DNA from: Mangifera indica | Taxonomy: Eukaryota > Streptophyta > Magnoliopsida > Sapindales > Anacardiaceae | NCBI RefSeq assembly: GCF_011075055.1 | Contig: NC_058153.1 | Location: forward strand, 9,238,001 to 9,302,000 | Direction: 5' to 3' | Length of the DNA: 64,000 nt | In this document: piece by piece, positions 46,632-59,460 of the stretch | Position numbering within the stretch: the stretch's first letter is position 1 | Layout of the letters: each line of letters opens with the position of its first letter | The notes under the pieces: generated by a model | What the model was told of the DNA's origin: nothing | Seen by the model: the letters and a program-made list of their open reading frames with translations, nothing else | The model's database searches: none | Position numbers and translations under genes: made by a program

Positions 46632-49600
46632 ATGAGCAGCAATCCGGCGGCGTTTTCTGATATTGGCAAGAAAGCCAAAGGTGAGATATGTCTATTTAGA
46701 TCTTACTGGGTTTATGGAAAACGATTTTGAACCACAATGGAGCTATGTAAAATTTATTTTGTAATTAGGCCAAGGTGAAGGCATTTTTATTTTAAACCAA
46801 GTTGACGAGTAGTGTGCTGTTTTGATGATCGTCTTCTTTTGTTTCGTGGTTATGTTTTGTGGAATATTGGTGTTGGTTTTGGGTTTAAGGTCTAGCTTTT
46901 CGCTTGAAGCTCCTAATTGTAATGGCATACATTTGAAAATGAGAAACTGTTCTTTTTATTTCCAGGTGAGTGTTTAGTTTTCATATGAAAAACAAAAACA
47001 TCTTAATGATCTAACTTACTCATTTGTGTTCTTATTAAAGTGGGATGTTGTTATGACCCGTTGAAAATCTGCAATTCTTGTGCTTGTATTGTAAAATATA
47101 GTCAGTTTGTTTTGAAATGCGTATTATAAAATTCATAGAATATAACGACATTTATATACTTGGATGTATTCAGAATATTCTGGGAGTAGTCTCCAGTTTC
47201 AGTCTGGTTGGGATTTCATTCTTCTTGTGATGCAACCAACGGTGTTATAATCAATTGCTTAATTTCATGCAGTATCACATGCCACTTATGCTACACTATT
47301 ATTTGTACTGGCTTCCAATCGACATGAAAGCTGTACTTTTATTGATATTTTGTTGTTTAATGTGATACAGAGTAGGTTGTCTTGCATATTTACCTGTATA
47401 CATGTTTCTATCAATTCTAGTCATTCATGTGTTGGGTTATCACATGCAGACCTCTTGAATAAAGATTATACTTTCGACCACAAATTTACATTGTTATTGC
47501 CGAAGACTACTGGACTGGTATTGCCTGCTTTAACTTTCATCTTTAAGTCATACTTTTTTGCAAGATTCTGTGTCTGTTTGTTCTGTTTTATTAAACTAGT
47601 TAATTACCTCTGTAAATATAGTCGGGTAAAATTGTTCCTGTAGTGCAATAACTAGAACCTGGTTTTTCTATTGAAATTAAAGATACCTGAAAGCTCAGTT
47701 ACCTGGACAGATTTGAGTACAGCATTTAATTTGTAGCTCAATTCTCTCACCCCTGTGTGTGTATTGTATCTTGATTAATTTGCAGCTGGTTAATATATGA
47801 TTACTCTGCCTCTGGTCATGTTTCACCCCTCTGAACTAAAGAAACTGGCAACTTTGCACCTTACATCCCAGTTACTTTTCTACATTTATCATGAAATCGT
47901 TGTGTAGTGTAAGATGGAGGAATTAATAGATGAAATAAGCATATGGCTGATCCACAATTCACTTGTGAAGTATTTATAGTTATCTGTATCTTGAAAATGA
48001 AAGTCCTTAAATGTGAAAACCCTCTTCAATTTAATAAATAATTTATGCATGGTGCCAAGTCCAATGTTCACCCAAGTCCAAGATGAAGACTATGACAATA
48101 CAAGGCTCAATTTGTTGACCTAGAGGCTTGATCTAGAATTAGCCCAAAAATATCAAGGAATATGTTAAAGAATCTTTCTAGAAGTTTCTAAAATGTCCTA
48201 TTGCTTAAAGAGGAAAGTTGAGTTTTCCTAAAACAAGCAATTAGAATTATACTAGGAGTCTACTTTTGTAAGTGAAATTCTAGCCGTCCATCTAAAAAAT
48301 GTGTATAGATCTAGATTTTTAAATCTACTTGTGGACGCATATAAATAGCTAGCTTTAGTTGATGTAATTCACAATTCATCTAAAACATTGAGAGCAATAC
48401 AATAGAGTTTTCTCTCTTCATCATGTTCTTTCTTTGTCTTCTGTGTTCTTGAATTTCTTTGAGAGTTGTGAGTTTTGCGAGGTTTACTTAGTGTTCAATC
48501 TTGTGTTTGTGCATAAAGGTCACACAATTCAGATTGGGTTATGACATGGATATGTATTTTTCTTCTGTCTTAATGCATCTTAATTTTGTTCGTAAACAAT
48601 AATATTTTATTGAAAATGCTTTGTTAATTATTCTTAAGATATTTGTTCTTTTAGTAAATAGTAGTTAATCAATTTGGTTGAGATGTTTATAACTTTCCAA
48701 TTTATATAATTTTATGCTGTAGGGACTTACAGCTACTGGTTTGAAGAAGGATCATATTTTCATTGGTGACATTAATAGTGTGTACAAGGGTGGAAGTACT
48801 ATTGTGGATGTAAAAGTTGATACGTATTCTAATGTAAGAGAGAATTTGTCATTCTAATCTATTTTTGTCACTTATTTGTTGATATAACAATTGAGATTCG
48901 AAGCATATTCAAGCTTTTATTTTATTGATGCACAATTAGCTCTTAATATATAGGGACATCACATGAATTTTTGTTGTATATTCTCAACACACTTTACATG
49001 TTTTTGTGAATTTTCATTTCTATAGGTATCAACAAAAGTGACTTTGAATGATGTCTTGCCATCTACCAAAGTGGCATTTAGCTTCAAGATACCAGATCAC
49101 AAGTCTGGTAAGGTGAGTGCATTTTATTCCTACTTTCAGAGAAGATAATTTTAAGGTTAATGTTGCCTACAACCATAAGAATTATTTTATGAACTGTATG
49201 TAATTTTTTTGTTTTGATGATAGTCACTCTATTTCATATCTGATTGCTGTAAATTTTAATCTACTTATCGTTTAGTGCTAGACCTGCAAAGGTTTTTAAG
49301 TGGTTGTAGTATTGACTTTGGTTGGTGGTAGACATTGAGGATATGAAAATGAAGATATTGCCAGAGAAAAGTCTAAAGGGGACAACTAGTTGTTGAATCT
49401 CTGTAGTGTAATTTAAAGACTTGTTTTAAGCTGGCATGGTGTCTTCGAGGATAAACATTCAATGTATTTTATTAGTTTGTCTTTTGATATTATAAAATAA
49501 AGAAAAGCCTTTCAAGTTTCTCTTGAATGTCAATTTGTTACTATCTTAAGTGTAATGTATAAGGCTCAAATATCACATTGGAAAATAGAGGCTTTCGGTG

Positions 49601-52600
49601 TAGGGTTTATATGGTTTTGCATTTTAGGGTGTGATTATCTTAAGGCTCGTATCATTTGATATTAAAACTGTTGAAATATCTGTTGTAATATCATGTAAAT
49701 AGAGAATACATTGTGTAAAATAGGAATACTAAGATATCTTTCTTTCTTAAGTTAGATAGACATAGTTAATAGCTTTCCTAGATTAATCGAATTTGCTTCC
49801 TATATAATGTTGTTCTTTTCTTTGAATCAATACATCAAATTATTTTACAAACATCTCGTTTCACATAGTATCAGAGCTTATATTAGGCTTCTAAAATTTT
49901 TCTAGTGTTCTCAACCCCTTTTTTGGCGACTCCAAGTCCTTTTTTTGACGGTTTCTTCGATCACCATGCTTTTGTCATTTTTCAGTGGTTGCTTTAATAT
50001 GGCTTTTGAGAGCTTTAGATCTAGTATGACATTTTCATTCACTTTTTACCCTATAATTACAATTGAGAAGTTAGTTGGCAGTAGTAAGTATGTTTCATGG
50101 GCTGTTTCTATTGAATTGTGGTGTATGAGACAAGATATTGAGAACCATGTAACGACCAAGCTGCAGGCATTAAATCAGATACAACTACCTGGATTAGAAT
50201 TGATGTTGTTATGTGTAGTATGTTATGGAATACTATTGACACACAACTTTAACCCATTTTCAAGGCCTATCGAATATGTTGTGAAATATGGACTCAAGCC
50301 AAATTTCTCCATATCAATGACATCCAACTATTATGCTTGGTGGTGTCTAATCTGATTCATTTAAAACAACAGAGAATGAGTATGTCAGAGTTTCTTGGAC
50401 GGATGACCCTTCTTAAAACTGAATGCAACTCCTTTCTGCTGGTAAATTAGTTGCAGAAAACTTAGTCCAACGAGATAAATTCTTTATGGTATTGACTTTA
50501 GTTGCTCTTAGTTTTGAACTTGATTCTATTCGGGATTAGATTTTGTCCAGTCTTATTATACCATCCCTTAATGAGATCTTTGCTTGATTGCATTGTGTGT
50601 CCTCTCCAGGTGTTGTAACAAGTTCCTGGAGTTCTTCTAGCTTCGACACATCTTCTCTTTCCTCTCAGACATAATAGGGCGATTGTAGTAGACGAGGAAA
50701 TCTGTTACAGTGTAATTATTGCCACATATGGGATCATACCAGAGAAAAATGTTGTAAACTACACGGTCGTCCTCCTCAGGTAGCCAATATGATTTAGACA
50801 AACCTTCTTGCTACCTTTGGCTCTCCGTCATAGCATTCTTTGACTCTTATAGGTGCCAATTATGACGAATACCTCAAGTATCAAGCCTCCAAGCAGTCTT
50901 CTCCTAATATTGCTTCAATCGCACACATGGGTCCTCCAGTAGTGGACCTCACTCAGTCTTCCCCTCTTGGCCCATGGGTCCTCGATTCTGGTACTTTCGA
51001 TCACATTTGTGGTAACCTTAATTTACTCTCTCATTGTATTGAATCTTAGTCTCTACTTGTGGTTACATTAGCTAATGGATCAATCACCTGTGCAACAACC
51101 CTCGGTCGTTCTTATCATCTTCCTTCTTTACGTTTACACTTTGTTCTTTATCTATCTGCATGTTTGTTTAATCTCATTTCTATTTGTAAACTTACTCATT
51201 CCTTAAATTGTGTCATTACCTTCACTAATGACTTGTTATACTGGGCCATAGTACGGGATGGACAATTGGCGTAAGACATGAGTCACAGTGCTTTATCGTT
51301 TACATCGGCCACTTGATTCTGTACCTTCTACGATTATTGAGTTTCCAATACTTCTTCACATTCATCTCGGATACCCTAGTATCTCTAAACTAAAGAAGAT
51401 GGTTTTTGGTCTTCCTTCTTTATTGTCTTTTTAGTGTAAGTCAAGTCAATTTGGAAAACATTCTTGAAAATCTTTTTGCAAGCGAGTCAGTAATCGGGTT
51501 GTGTCTTTATTTGAGTTAGTTTATTCAGATGTCTGGGCTCCCAGTTGAGCTGTGTTTGTATTAGAGGTTCAATATTTTGTTACTTTTATTGACGATTATT
51601 CCCGTTGCATTTAGTTGTTCTTAATGAAAAATTGATGAGTTATTTTCTATTTTCGAATCCTTTTGTGTTGAGATAAAAACACAATTTTTTACTAATATAC
51701 GTACCCTTTGTAGTAACAATGTTTGTGAGTACTTTTCTGCTCCTTTCACCAAGTTCATGTCTTCTCAGGGTATTTTACAACAGTTCTCTTGTGTTTATAC
51801 CCTTTAGCAAAATAGGATTGTTGAATGTAAGAATAGACATCTCGTCAAGACTACTCGCACCCTTCTTATCTATAATAATGCTCCCTTCCAATTTTGGTCA
51901 ACACGGTCCTTACTATTGTTTTTTGATAAATCGTATGATTTCTTTAGTGTTACAACATCAAGTGCCTCTCTCTATTTTATATCTTGAACAACCATTATAT
52001 TGTCCTTCCCCTCGTGTCTTTGGGTGCATTTGTTTTGTTCTTGACGTATCTCCTGGTCATGACAAGTTAATCGTTTATGCTTTCAAATGTGTATTCTTTG
52101 GCTACTCCCATCTCCAGAAAGGTTATCGATATTATTCTCTTGACACACGCCAATATTATCTTTTTGTTGATGTCACTTTTTTTGAGTCATCTCTTTGCTT
52201 TTCTCCTTCATTAGATGGTCAACATGTTACAAAAATCCTTTCATTACCACCTATTGTCTCTTTTTTAGATTCCTTTTCTCGGTCTGCTCCTCCATCTCCT
52301 TTGTCTCCTTCCGTAGATGACGGTATTGATCTTATGCACCCATTTCCTGCTCCAACCTCCTCCATTACTGAGGTCCTGCTTCTTGCTTATTAGTTCCTTA
52401 TTGCCATTAGCAAAGGTATGCGTTCCATTCAAAATCCTTATCCTGTCTATAATTTCTTTAGTTTTCATCGGTTATCATTACCTTTTTATGTCTTTGTGTC
52501 TACTTTGTCTTCTGTCTCTGTTCCTAACACTGTTTGTGAGGCACTCTCTGATCTTGGGTGGCGACAAGTAATGATTGATGAGATGACTGCTTCGCATGCC

Positions 52601-55572
52601 AATGGTACTTGAGAATTGGTACCTCTTCCTCCTAGACACTCAATTGCTGGTTATTGATGGATATATACTGTTAAGGTTGGTCCGGATGGTAAAGTTGATA
52701 GATTGAAAGCTTGGTTAGTTGCCAAGGGTTACACTTAGACATATGGCCTAGACTATTATAATACATTCTCTCTTGTGGTTAAGATGTCCTCTATGCGTCT
52801 TTTTCTATCTACGACTGCTGTTCGACATTGGCCGTTACATTAGTTGGATATTAAGAATGCTTTTCTTTGTGGTGAGCTATAAAAGGAAATTTATATAGAG
52901 CAATCGTCTGGTTTTGTTGCTCAGGGGGAGTTCGGACTGGTATGTAAACTTCACCTTTCTTTGTATGGCTTGAAATAGTCTCCTCGTGCTTGGTTTGGTC
53001 ATTTCAACATTGTGATTCAGGAGTTTGGCATGCGAAGGAGCGAGTCTGATCATTATGTGTTCTATAGATATACCTTGCAAAGACAATGCATTTATCTAAT
53101 TGTTTATGTGGATGATATTGTTATAATAAGAAGTGATTAGAATGACATTGAACAATTAAAGCAACCCCTATTCAGACACTTTCAGACTAAGGATCTAGGG
53201 CTACTCGTGTATTTTCTTGGCATAGAAGTCGCATAGTCTAAGTTTAGAATTGTTATCTTTCGAAGGAAATATGCTTTGGATATTTTGAAAGAAACAGGAA
53301 TGTTAGACTATAAACCCATAAACTCTCTCATAGATCCTAATACTAAGCTCTTACCTGGATAGGGGGAGTCCCTTATAGACCCTAAGAGATATTGAAAGTT
53401 GGTTGGTAAACTCAGTTATCTCACCATTACACGATCTGACCTTTTGTTTTCAATCAGTGTTATGAGTCAATTTCTCTAGTCTGCATGTGATCATCATTAG
53501 GATGCAATTGTTCAGATTCTATTTTATATCAAAGGAGCCCCAGGAAAAGGTCTACTCTATGAGAATAAGGGTCATACACAAGTTGGATATTCAGATGCTG
53601 ATTAGGTAGGTTTGCCATTAGATAGACGATCTACTTTTGGGTATTGTGTATTCATTGGAGGAAATCTCGTATCCTAGAAAAGTAAGAAACAAGACGTTGT
53701 GGCTAGATCAAGTACAGAAGTAGAGTATCGTACTATGACCTTAGTTACTTGTGAACTTGTCTAGTTGAAGTAGTTAGTTCAAGAGTTGAAGTTTGTAGAT
53801 ATCTCACAAATGTCATTCATTTGTGACAGCAAGGCTGTACTCTACATTTCTTGCAATCCAGTTTTTCGTGAAATGACAAAGCACATAGAAATTGATTGTC
53901 ATTTTGTTCATGAGAAGATTATGTCAGGCAACATTACCGCGAGTCATATTAGTTTAAACAATCAACTTGGTAACATTCTTACTAAATTTCTTCGAGGTCC
54001 TCAAATTAATTATATTTGTAATAAGTTTGGTGTATATGATTTATATACTCCAGCTTGAGGTGGAGTATTGAAATATTTGTTGTAATATCATGTAAATAGG
54101 GAATATATCGTGTAAAATAGGAATGCTAAAATATTTTTCCTAAGTTAGATAGATGTAGTTAATAGCTTTCTTAGATTAGTCGAATTTGCTTCCTATATGA
54201 TATTGTTCTTTTCTTTGAATCAATACATAAAATTATTCTGCAAGCATCTCTTTTTACAAAAACCACCATCATGTCTTTCAGTCACAATTGTGCTACGCAG
54301 ATGGTGACTATTGCAATGTTCGCCTAGAGTTAGCAGAAAGTTAGCGTAGGCCAACTTGCATGGTTGTTGGGGCTGCAAAACATAGTGGTATGTTATAATC
54401 CCAAATGCAAGGTATGAGACTTGAATCTTACATTGGAAATTATGAGCTTCTGTTGTAATGTTTATATGACTTGAAGCTCTCTAATCTCAACAACTAGTTT
54501 TTAAGGTGTGATTCTTCCAAGATTTGTATCACACTTGTGCATGAGTCTGCTACTCTCAAGATTTGAATTGGTGCTCTTGCACATTGCCTGTTGCGGTATA
54601 AGTTGGCTCCTGTTTATCCACTGTAGTTATGATGTCTCAATCCTGATATTTGTTATTCTTGTTCAGAGAAAAAATTTTTATGGAATCGGAAGTGTCCGGT
54701 GAAAATTCATTTTGTATGATTCTGTTGTATGGCTGGCTGAATATGGAAAATTATGTTAGAAGTAATTTTTCTGAATGCCAAAAAACTTCTGACCATTTTG
54801 TTGCATCACTTCCCAGTTAGATGTGCAGTACCTTCATCCTCATGTGGCCATTGAATCTAGTATTGGCCTGAATCCAACTCCTCTTTTGGAGCTATCTGCT
54901 GCAGTTGGAAGCAAAGAATTGGTTGTGGGTGGTGAAGTGGGTTTTGATACTGGTTCTGCTTCATTTACCAAGTACAATGCTGGAATTGGCTTAAACAAGC
55001 CTGATTTCTCTGCTTCGCTTATGCTGTAAGTGTATCTGTGAAAAATGTACTAATAAAATTTCTTTTGTATGTTTGTTTCAGTGTGTTTAGCAGTTATTTA
55101 AAACGAATGAATATTCTCATTTACATTGTAGTCATATCAAACTTTTATGGAATAACTGGACTATGGATCATTTGGCTTAGCCAGCTGTTTCACGTAAATT
55201 TTCTCTTCTATTTTATTTCTTTTTATCTATGCCTTGCATCTAAGTTTTTTTATTCGTTTTTTAATATTTAGGGCGGATAAAGGACAGTCACTTAAAGCAT
55301 CTTACATGCATGCTGTGAATCCATTCACTTCCGTTGCTACCGAAATGACTCATAGGTTTTCTACCTATGAAAACAGTTTCACCATTGGAAGTGCCCATGT
55401 TATCAGTCCATTCACGATTATAAAAACACGATTGTCTGATGGTGGGAAGGTTGCAATGCTATATGAGCAAGAATGGCGATCTAAGTCACTGGTAACTCTT
55501 TCGGCAGAATACGACTCAAAGACTGTTAATGCAGCTCCCAAGTTGGGTCTTGCTCTTGCTCTCAAGCCTTGA
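46632..55572 (+). CDS. VDAC4: VDAC, mitochondrial outer-membrane porin (porin-4-like), six exons
   Basis: VDAC is a 19-stranded beta-barrel that passes metabolites and ions across the mitochondrial outer membrane. Exons: 46632-46680, 47450-47517, 48723-48833, 49026-49112, 54817-55025 and 55272-55572, all with GT-AG borders. Together they make 825 bases, or 274 residues plus stop, the normal plant VDAC length. Exon 1 gives the N-terminal helix start ([16 protein letters not shown]). Later exons give [60 protein letters not shown] and a C-terminal [20 protein letters not shown], which falls in the eukaryotic porin signature. The wording is closest to Arabidopsis porin 4. Intron 4 is 5704 bases because it contains a copia element; without it the intron would be about 1.1 kb. 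No frameshift or internal stop is present. Confidence 0.93.
49669..49865 (+). repeat. 5' LTR of the VDAC-intron copia element
   Basis: It runs from TGTTGAAATATC to CGTTTCACA. It matches 54066-54258 apart from about 22 substitutions and one 3-4-base gap (by-eye count). Confidence 0.95.
49866..49877 (+). promoter_or_regulatory. Primer-binding site, tRNA-iMet
   Basis: TAGTATCAGAGC differs from the canonical TGGTATCAGAGC at one base, a G-to-A transition, and follows the LTR directly. Confidence 0.85.
49945..50830 (+). pseudogene. Copia gag in VDAC intron 4, broken
   Basis: The frame 49945-50355 includes [22 protein letters not shown], the usual copia gag opening (LNGSNYxxW). Further on lies [20 protein letters not shown] sequence. 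An intact CCHC zinc knuckle, [14 protein letters not shown], lies at 50711-50752. A stop and frame change separate the parts. Confidence 0.85.
50831..52600 (+). pseudogene. Copia protease and integrase in VDAC intron 4, broken
   Basis: The protease active site is [11 protein letters not shown] near 50980, with DSG intact. It is followed by [15 protein letters not shown]. The GAG-pre-integrase region, the FIDDYSR block (about 51580-51605) and the [15 protein letters not shown] block (51730 onward) lie in different frames, so integrase has frameshifts. The C-terminal part in 51719-52393 carries [18 protein letters not shown] and [20 protein letters not shown]. Confidence 0.85.
52601..54058 (+). 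pseudogene. Copia RT-RNase H in VDAC intron 4, one frame with many stops
   Basis: From about 52649 to the TGA at 54056 the protein reads in a single frame: [28 protein letters not shown], the catalytic IVYVDDIVI near 53099-53125, [72 protein letters not shown] and [13 protein letters not shown]. Frame identity was checked at five positions. The interruptions are nearly all TAG where glutamine or tryptophan is expected. The catalytic YVDD box is kept. Confidence 0.92.
54056..54065 (+). promoter_or_regulatory. Polypurine tract of the VDAC-intron copia element
   Basis: TGAGGTGGAG lies directly before the 3' LTR start TATTGAAATAT and overlaps the pol stop codon. Confidence 0.85.
54066..54258 (+). 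repeat. 3' LTR of the VDAC-intron copia element
   Basis: It is collinear with the 5' LTR. Its first dinucleotide is TA instead of TG, a G-to-A change at the terminus. Confidence 0.95.
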
Positions 55573-56708
55573 TGTGGAACCAACTTTGCCCCATTCTACA
55601 ACATAAATTAATTCAGTATTTTGAACTTTTCACATTTTTTTCTTTTTGAAAATACCCAGAGGGTTATGCTTTACGGATTGCATACTGAAAACTGAAAGAT
55701 GTAGCAATGCCTTGACGGAACATTCTTGAGCACAGGTAGAGAAACTGAACCCGGTTTTGGAAACTTTGATAAACGTGACAGTAGTACAATTTTGTTGCAT
55801 ACTATATGAGATAGAATTGATATTTATTTCTTGGATTTTTTGCAGCTAAGTAATCTCCATTACTCTAATTGTTGAGCTTCTGGTAGTGCTGTCGCAATTA
55901 GTTTTAACACGTTATTGAAGTTAACTTGTGTGTGATTACGAATTGCTTCCTCTCTTCTCTTCTGCTCACTCAGATGTAATGTGGAGTAGAATTGTGTCTT
56001 CTTCAAAGAACTAATTCTGTATTGCACAAACTAGTCAGAATGACCCAGCATGTAGTTAGTTTAAATGTAGCTTTTTTATGGCTTAAGCTGATGATGAATG
56101 AGGCTATTGGCTGATTATTTATTTGATTGTTCTCTTCTCATTCATGTTTGTGACATGCTAATTATCAAAATCATCAAAGGTAATATAAGGTGGTTATAAA
56201 TATAAGTATGTATATTTATAATGAATATTAATTTGAATAAATTATTATCAATAATAAAATAGTATTTAATTATATAATACTATGTCATCATTAGTTAATA
56301 AATTAGTAGCTATTGTACATACTCATAATCTTATCGTTATCAATAAAATATTTTATTAATAATACTATCCTACCAGAGTCACTAAACTTTGTGTTTATTT
56401 CACCCATTTATGTTACGGGATCACGGCGTTTGCTTATGTGAGAATAGAACGATATTACACTTTCTAAATGATTCCTGAAATTTTCATCCCAAATAATATA
56501 TTGTCTTACTTAGCAATCGTAAATTTTTCATTCCGAATAATATATTGTCTTGTCTTATATAGTGTTAGCATATTATTTATCAATTCAGCTCTTCCTTTGT
56601 GCATTAAAACTATGCAAAATGACACAAATTTATTTTTTTATCATTCAATTGTGTAAGAAAATATAAAAGTTTCATTTTGAGTGATAATACCTTTAAAGAT
56701 ATCCAATG
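55573..56708. other. VDAC 3' UTR and AT-rich spacer
   Basis: The first 400-450 bases are mixed in composition and probably hold the 3' UTR, with TGTAAT/TGTATT words near 55975-56020. No canonical AATAAA was identified with confidence. Further right the DNA is AT-rich with no gene. Confidence 0.4.
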
Positions 56709-56850
56709 CATAGTTTGGTTTGGTTCGATTTAATAAAATTTTTAAATAAAATTGAAAAACTTGATTTAACAAAATTTCAAACCAAACCATTTCGTATTTC
56801 AAACCAAATCAATTGTGGTTTGATTCAATTTGATTTATGGTTTGAACTTA
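56709..56850. repeat. GGTTTGGTTTG/CAAACCAAACC low-complexity inverted patch
   Basis: TTTGGTTTGGTTCGATTT near 56714 faces CAAACCAAACCATTTCG near 56777 and CAAACCAAATCAATT near 56809, with GTTTGATTCAATTTGATTT after it. Such patches are common in plant intergenic DNA. No target duplication was seen. Confidence 0.5.
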
Positions 56851-56861
56851 TAAAAATAAAA

Positions 56862-57375
56862 TGTAAATAGAAAAACACAATTTGATTGTCAATACCAAAA
56901 TCTCATAACCTAAAATTTCCGCTCAATGCACAATTTAAACACATTAGGCTATGAAACATTGTAGTTGGAAGATTAGGGATATAAACAAACCTATTTGTGT
57001 CATATTATTGATCCAGAGAAGATTGAATATCAATCTTAGAGAAAAAATTTTCTTCCCAGGCTTGACAGAACGTGTTGCAGAATGAGGTGCTAAAAACAAA
57101 GTTACACACTTTTTAATCTAAAGAGGGGACCTTGTCTGTTTTATTAATTACTAAAAGGGTAAAATGATCAATTGAGCTCTCTGATAAAAAACCCAATACC
57201 TTTATATTAACTCACACTTACAACCCAAATTTAATAATTACAACATGAAGTGTATCGATCCGTTTTTAAATGATCATATAAGACCCATAAAATAAAATAT
57301 TTTTGGACTATACATTCATCTGGTTTTATTAAACAAAAAAAAGTTTACTTAATGTATGTTCACATTATTCCAACA
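56862..57375 (-). repeat. 3' LTR of the minus-strand copia element
   Basis: In plus coordinates it starts TGTAAATAGAAAAACACAATT and ends TTCCAACA, 514 bases. It is about 140 bases longer than its partner owing to a block (about 57142-57270) that the other LTR lacks. Confidence 0.93.
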
Positions 57376-57389
57376 TTTTCCCACTTGAG
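57376..57389 (-). promoter_or_regulatory. Polypurine tract of the minus-strand copia element
   Basis: The minus strand reads CTCAAGTGGGAAAA immediately before the 3' LTR, matching the CAAGTGGGA-type tract of many plant copia elements. Confidence 0.85.
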
Positions 57390-58154
57390 CAACATTGATT
57401 AAATATTATATATATATATATGAGTGTGTGAAGAAAATAATCTTTTTAAAAATTTTTCTTGATAAATGACATTTTATTATTCTAATATGACCATTAATTT
57501 ATAAGAAAACAACATACTCTAAAAATAACACTTCAGTCTAAAACAATCCTGTTAATATAATTTTCAGTATAAATCAAGACAATCTTTGTGTTTTACTAAT
57601 AACACAAGATATCTCTAATTACAATTATTTACAATCACATCATATGGATCTTTAAGTGTAGCATGAATATCATTCAAATGTGATCACAATAAATGTGCTA
57701 TTACATGACGATTCTCTTTATAATTTTTTTTTAACCTTTATATTTCAAAAGAAATAAGAGAAATCTTACAATTTCAAATAAAGTTAACAACTTTTCACAA
57801 AGTCAGCACATTTCACTAATAATCTCAAGATATATATAAAAAAAATGCTCATATAACTGTTATATTCAAGATTAACCTTATTCTTGAGACATATATTGTA
57901 TACAACAATATGTACAAATATATGCACATATATTTAATATACTTTTGTCAATCAAATAGCATTATATAAGAGATATGTATGAATTAATAGTCACAATAAA
58001 TTTCATTAACGTAATAAGAAATACATTAATAACTCCTCCCACTAACCTAAGATATCAAAAGATTCCATAACACCCATGTTCTCTACATGATGCTTAAAAA
58101 CAATGGGTCTCAGTCCCTTGGTTAGGGGATTTGTCGACATGGAGTCTATATGAT

Positions 58155-59460
58155 CTATTTTACAATAATGTCACTTTTCTTGATTAGGTCCCTAATGGTC
58201 AAATATTTTATTTCTATATGTTTTGATTTACTGCTAATTTTGTTATTCTTAGAAAATAATACAACTGCATTATTATCACAGTAAATCATCAAAGGCCTAG
58301 AGATAGATTCAACTACTTGAAGCTTAACAATAAAATTCTTCAACTACATTACAAGTTTGGTTGCTTCGTAACAAAAAACAAATTTTGCATATATGGTTGA
58401 AAATGCTATCAAAATTTGGTTTGAACTTTTCCATGATATGACCCCACTGACAAGCATGAAAATAAATCCTAAAGTACACTTGTAATCATCTGCACAACCA
58501 CCAAAGTTTGAGTCAGAATACCCCACTACTTCAAAATTCTTAACCCTTTTGTATATCAGCTTGAAATCTTTTGTCTTTTGTAAATATTTCATGACTTTTT
58601 TGGCAACAATCCAATGATTAGTACCTCAATTGGAAAGATAACAACTAAGCACATTTACAATGAATGCAATGTCCGACCTAGTACAAACTTGAGCATACAT
58701 TAAACTCTTAGTTGTACTAGCATAAGGAACATGAGACATAGATGCCTTCTCCATATCATTTTGAGGACATTGCTTAATACTAAGCTTATCTCCTTTCACC
58801 ATAGGTACCTCACTACCTTTACAATTGTGTATATTAAATCTCTTAAACACTTGTTTAATATAAGCCTTTTGTGATAATCCCAGTAACCTACGATCTTTGT
58901 CACGGTTGCCTCTCCAAGGTCTTTCATATCAAAAGCCTTAGACAAAAATTGCTTTAACCCATAAAACAAATTGCCATCATTGTTGGCCAACAAAATATCA
59001 TCAATATAAAGGACTAAAAAAATGAATCTCCTCTCACTGATCTTGATATATACACACTATTCGAACTTATTTTCAATAAACTCATATGAAGTTATTATCT
59101 CATCAAACTTCAAATACCACTATCGAATTGTTTGTTTCAATCCATATATAGATTTCTTCAACCTGCATACCATATGTCCTTTTCCTTCAACTTCAAAACC
59201 TTTTTGGCTATTTCAATAGACTTTTTTATAATGATTTCCATTTAGAAAAGTTGTTTTCACATCTATTTGGTAAAGCTCCAAATCAAAATGAGACACTAAA
59301 GTTATAATATTTCTAAATGAATCCTTAGTGGATATAAGGGAAAAAGTATCATTGAAGTATATACTTTTTTTCTATGTAAAGCCTGAGCAACCAATCTAAC
59401 TTTAAATTTATCAATTCTACCTTTAAAGTTTTTCTTGGTCTTGAAAACCTATTTACAAAC
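58155..59460 (-). pseudogene. Copia RT and RNase H, broken (58-59.5 kb)
   Basis: The RT catalytic box reads YIDD (58997-59008) in LVLYIDDILLANND. It is followed by FYGLKQFLSKAFDMKDLGEA, HVPYASTTKSLMYAQVCTRSDIAF and the RNase H parts YSDSNFGGCADDYKCTLGFIFML, YCDNNAVVLFSKN and SKHIEIKYLTIRD. Stops and frame shifts lie between blocks. The region left of 58155 to the purine tract is non-coding. Confidence 0.9.

Larger units (their letters stand above)
49664..54263 (+). mobile_element. Full-length Ty1/copia element in VDAC intron 4, with AAAAC target duplication
   Basis: The element proper is 49669-54258 (4590 bases), flanked by AAAAC at 49664-49668 and 54259-54263. It has LTRs of about 195 bases, an iMet primer-binding site, gag, protease, integrase, RT, RNase H and a purine tract, in copia order and in the sense orientation of VDAC. 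By eye the LTRs are about 89% identical, mainly differing by transitions, so it is not recent. All its proteins are interrupted. It lies more than 550 bases from each flanking exon, which fits tolerance of the insertion by splicing. Confidence 0.96.

Noticed and set aside
47450..47517. Exon 2 of VDAC joining exon 3 with a repeated Gly-Leu as a mis-splice
   Set aside because: The GL-GL at the junction keeps the normal residue count compared with porin 4 homologues, and the phase is correct, so the GT at 47518 is the right donor.
50840..52612. Plus-strand open frames in VDAC intron 4 as alternative VDAC exons or host genes
   Set aside because: They encode copia protease and integrase blocks bounded by the LTRs and target duplication.
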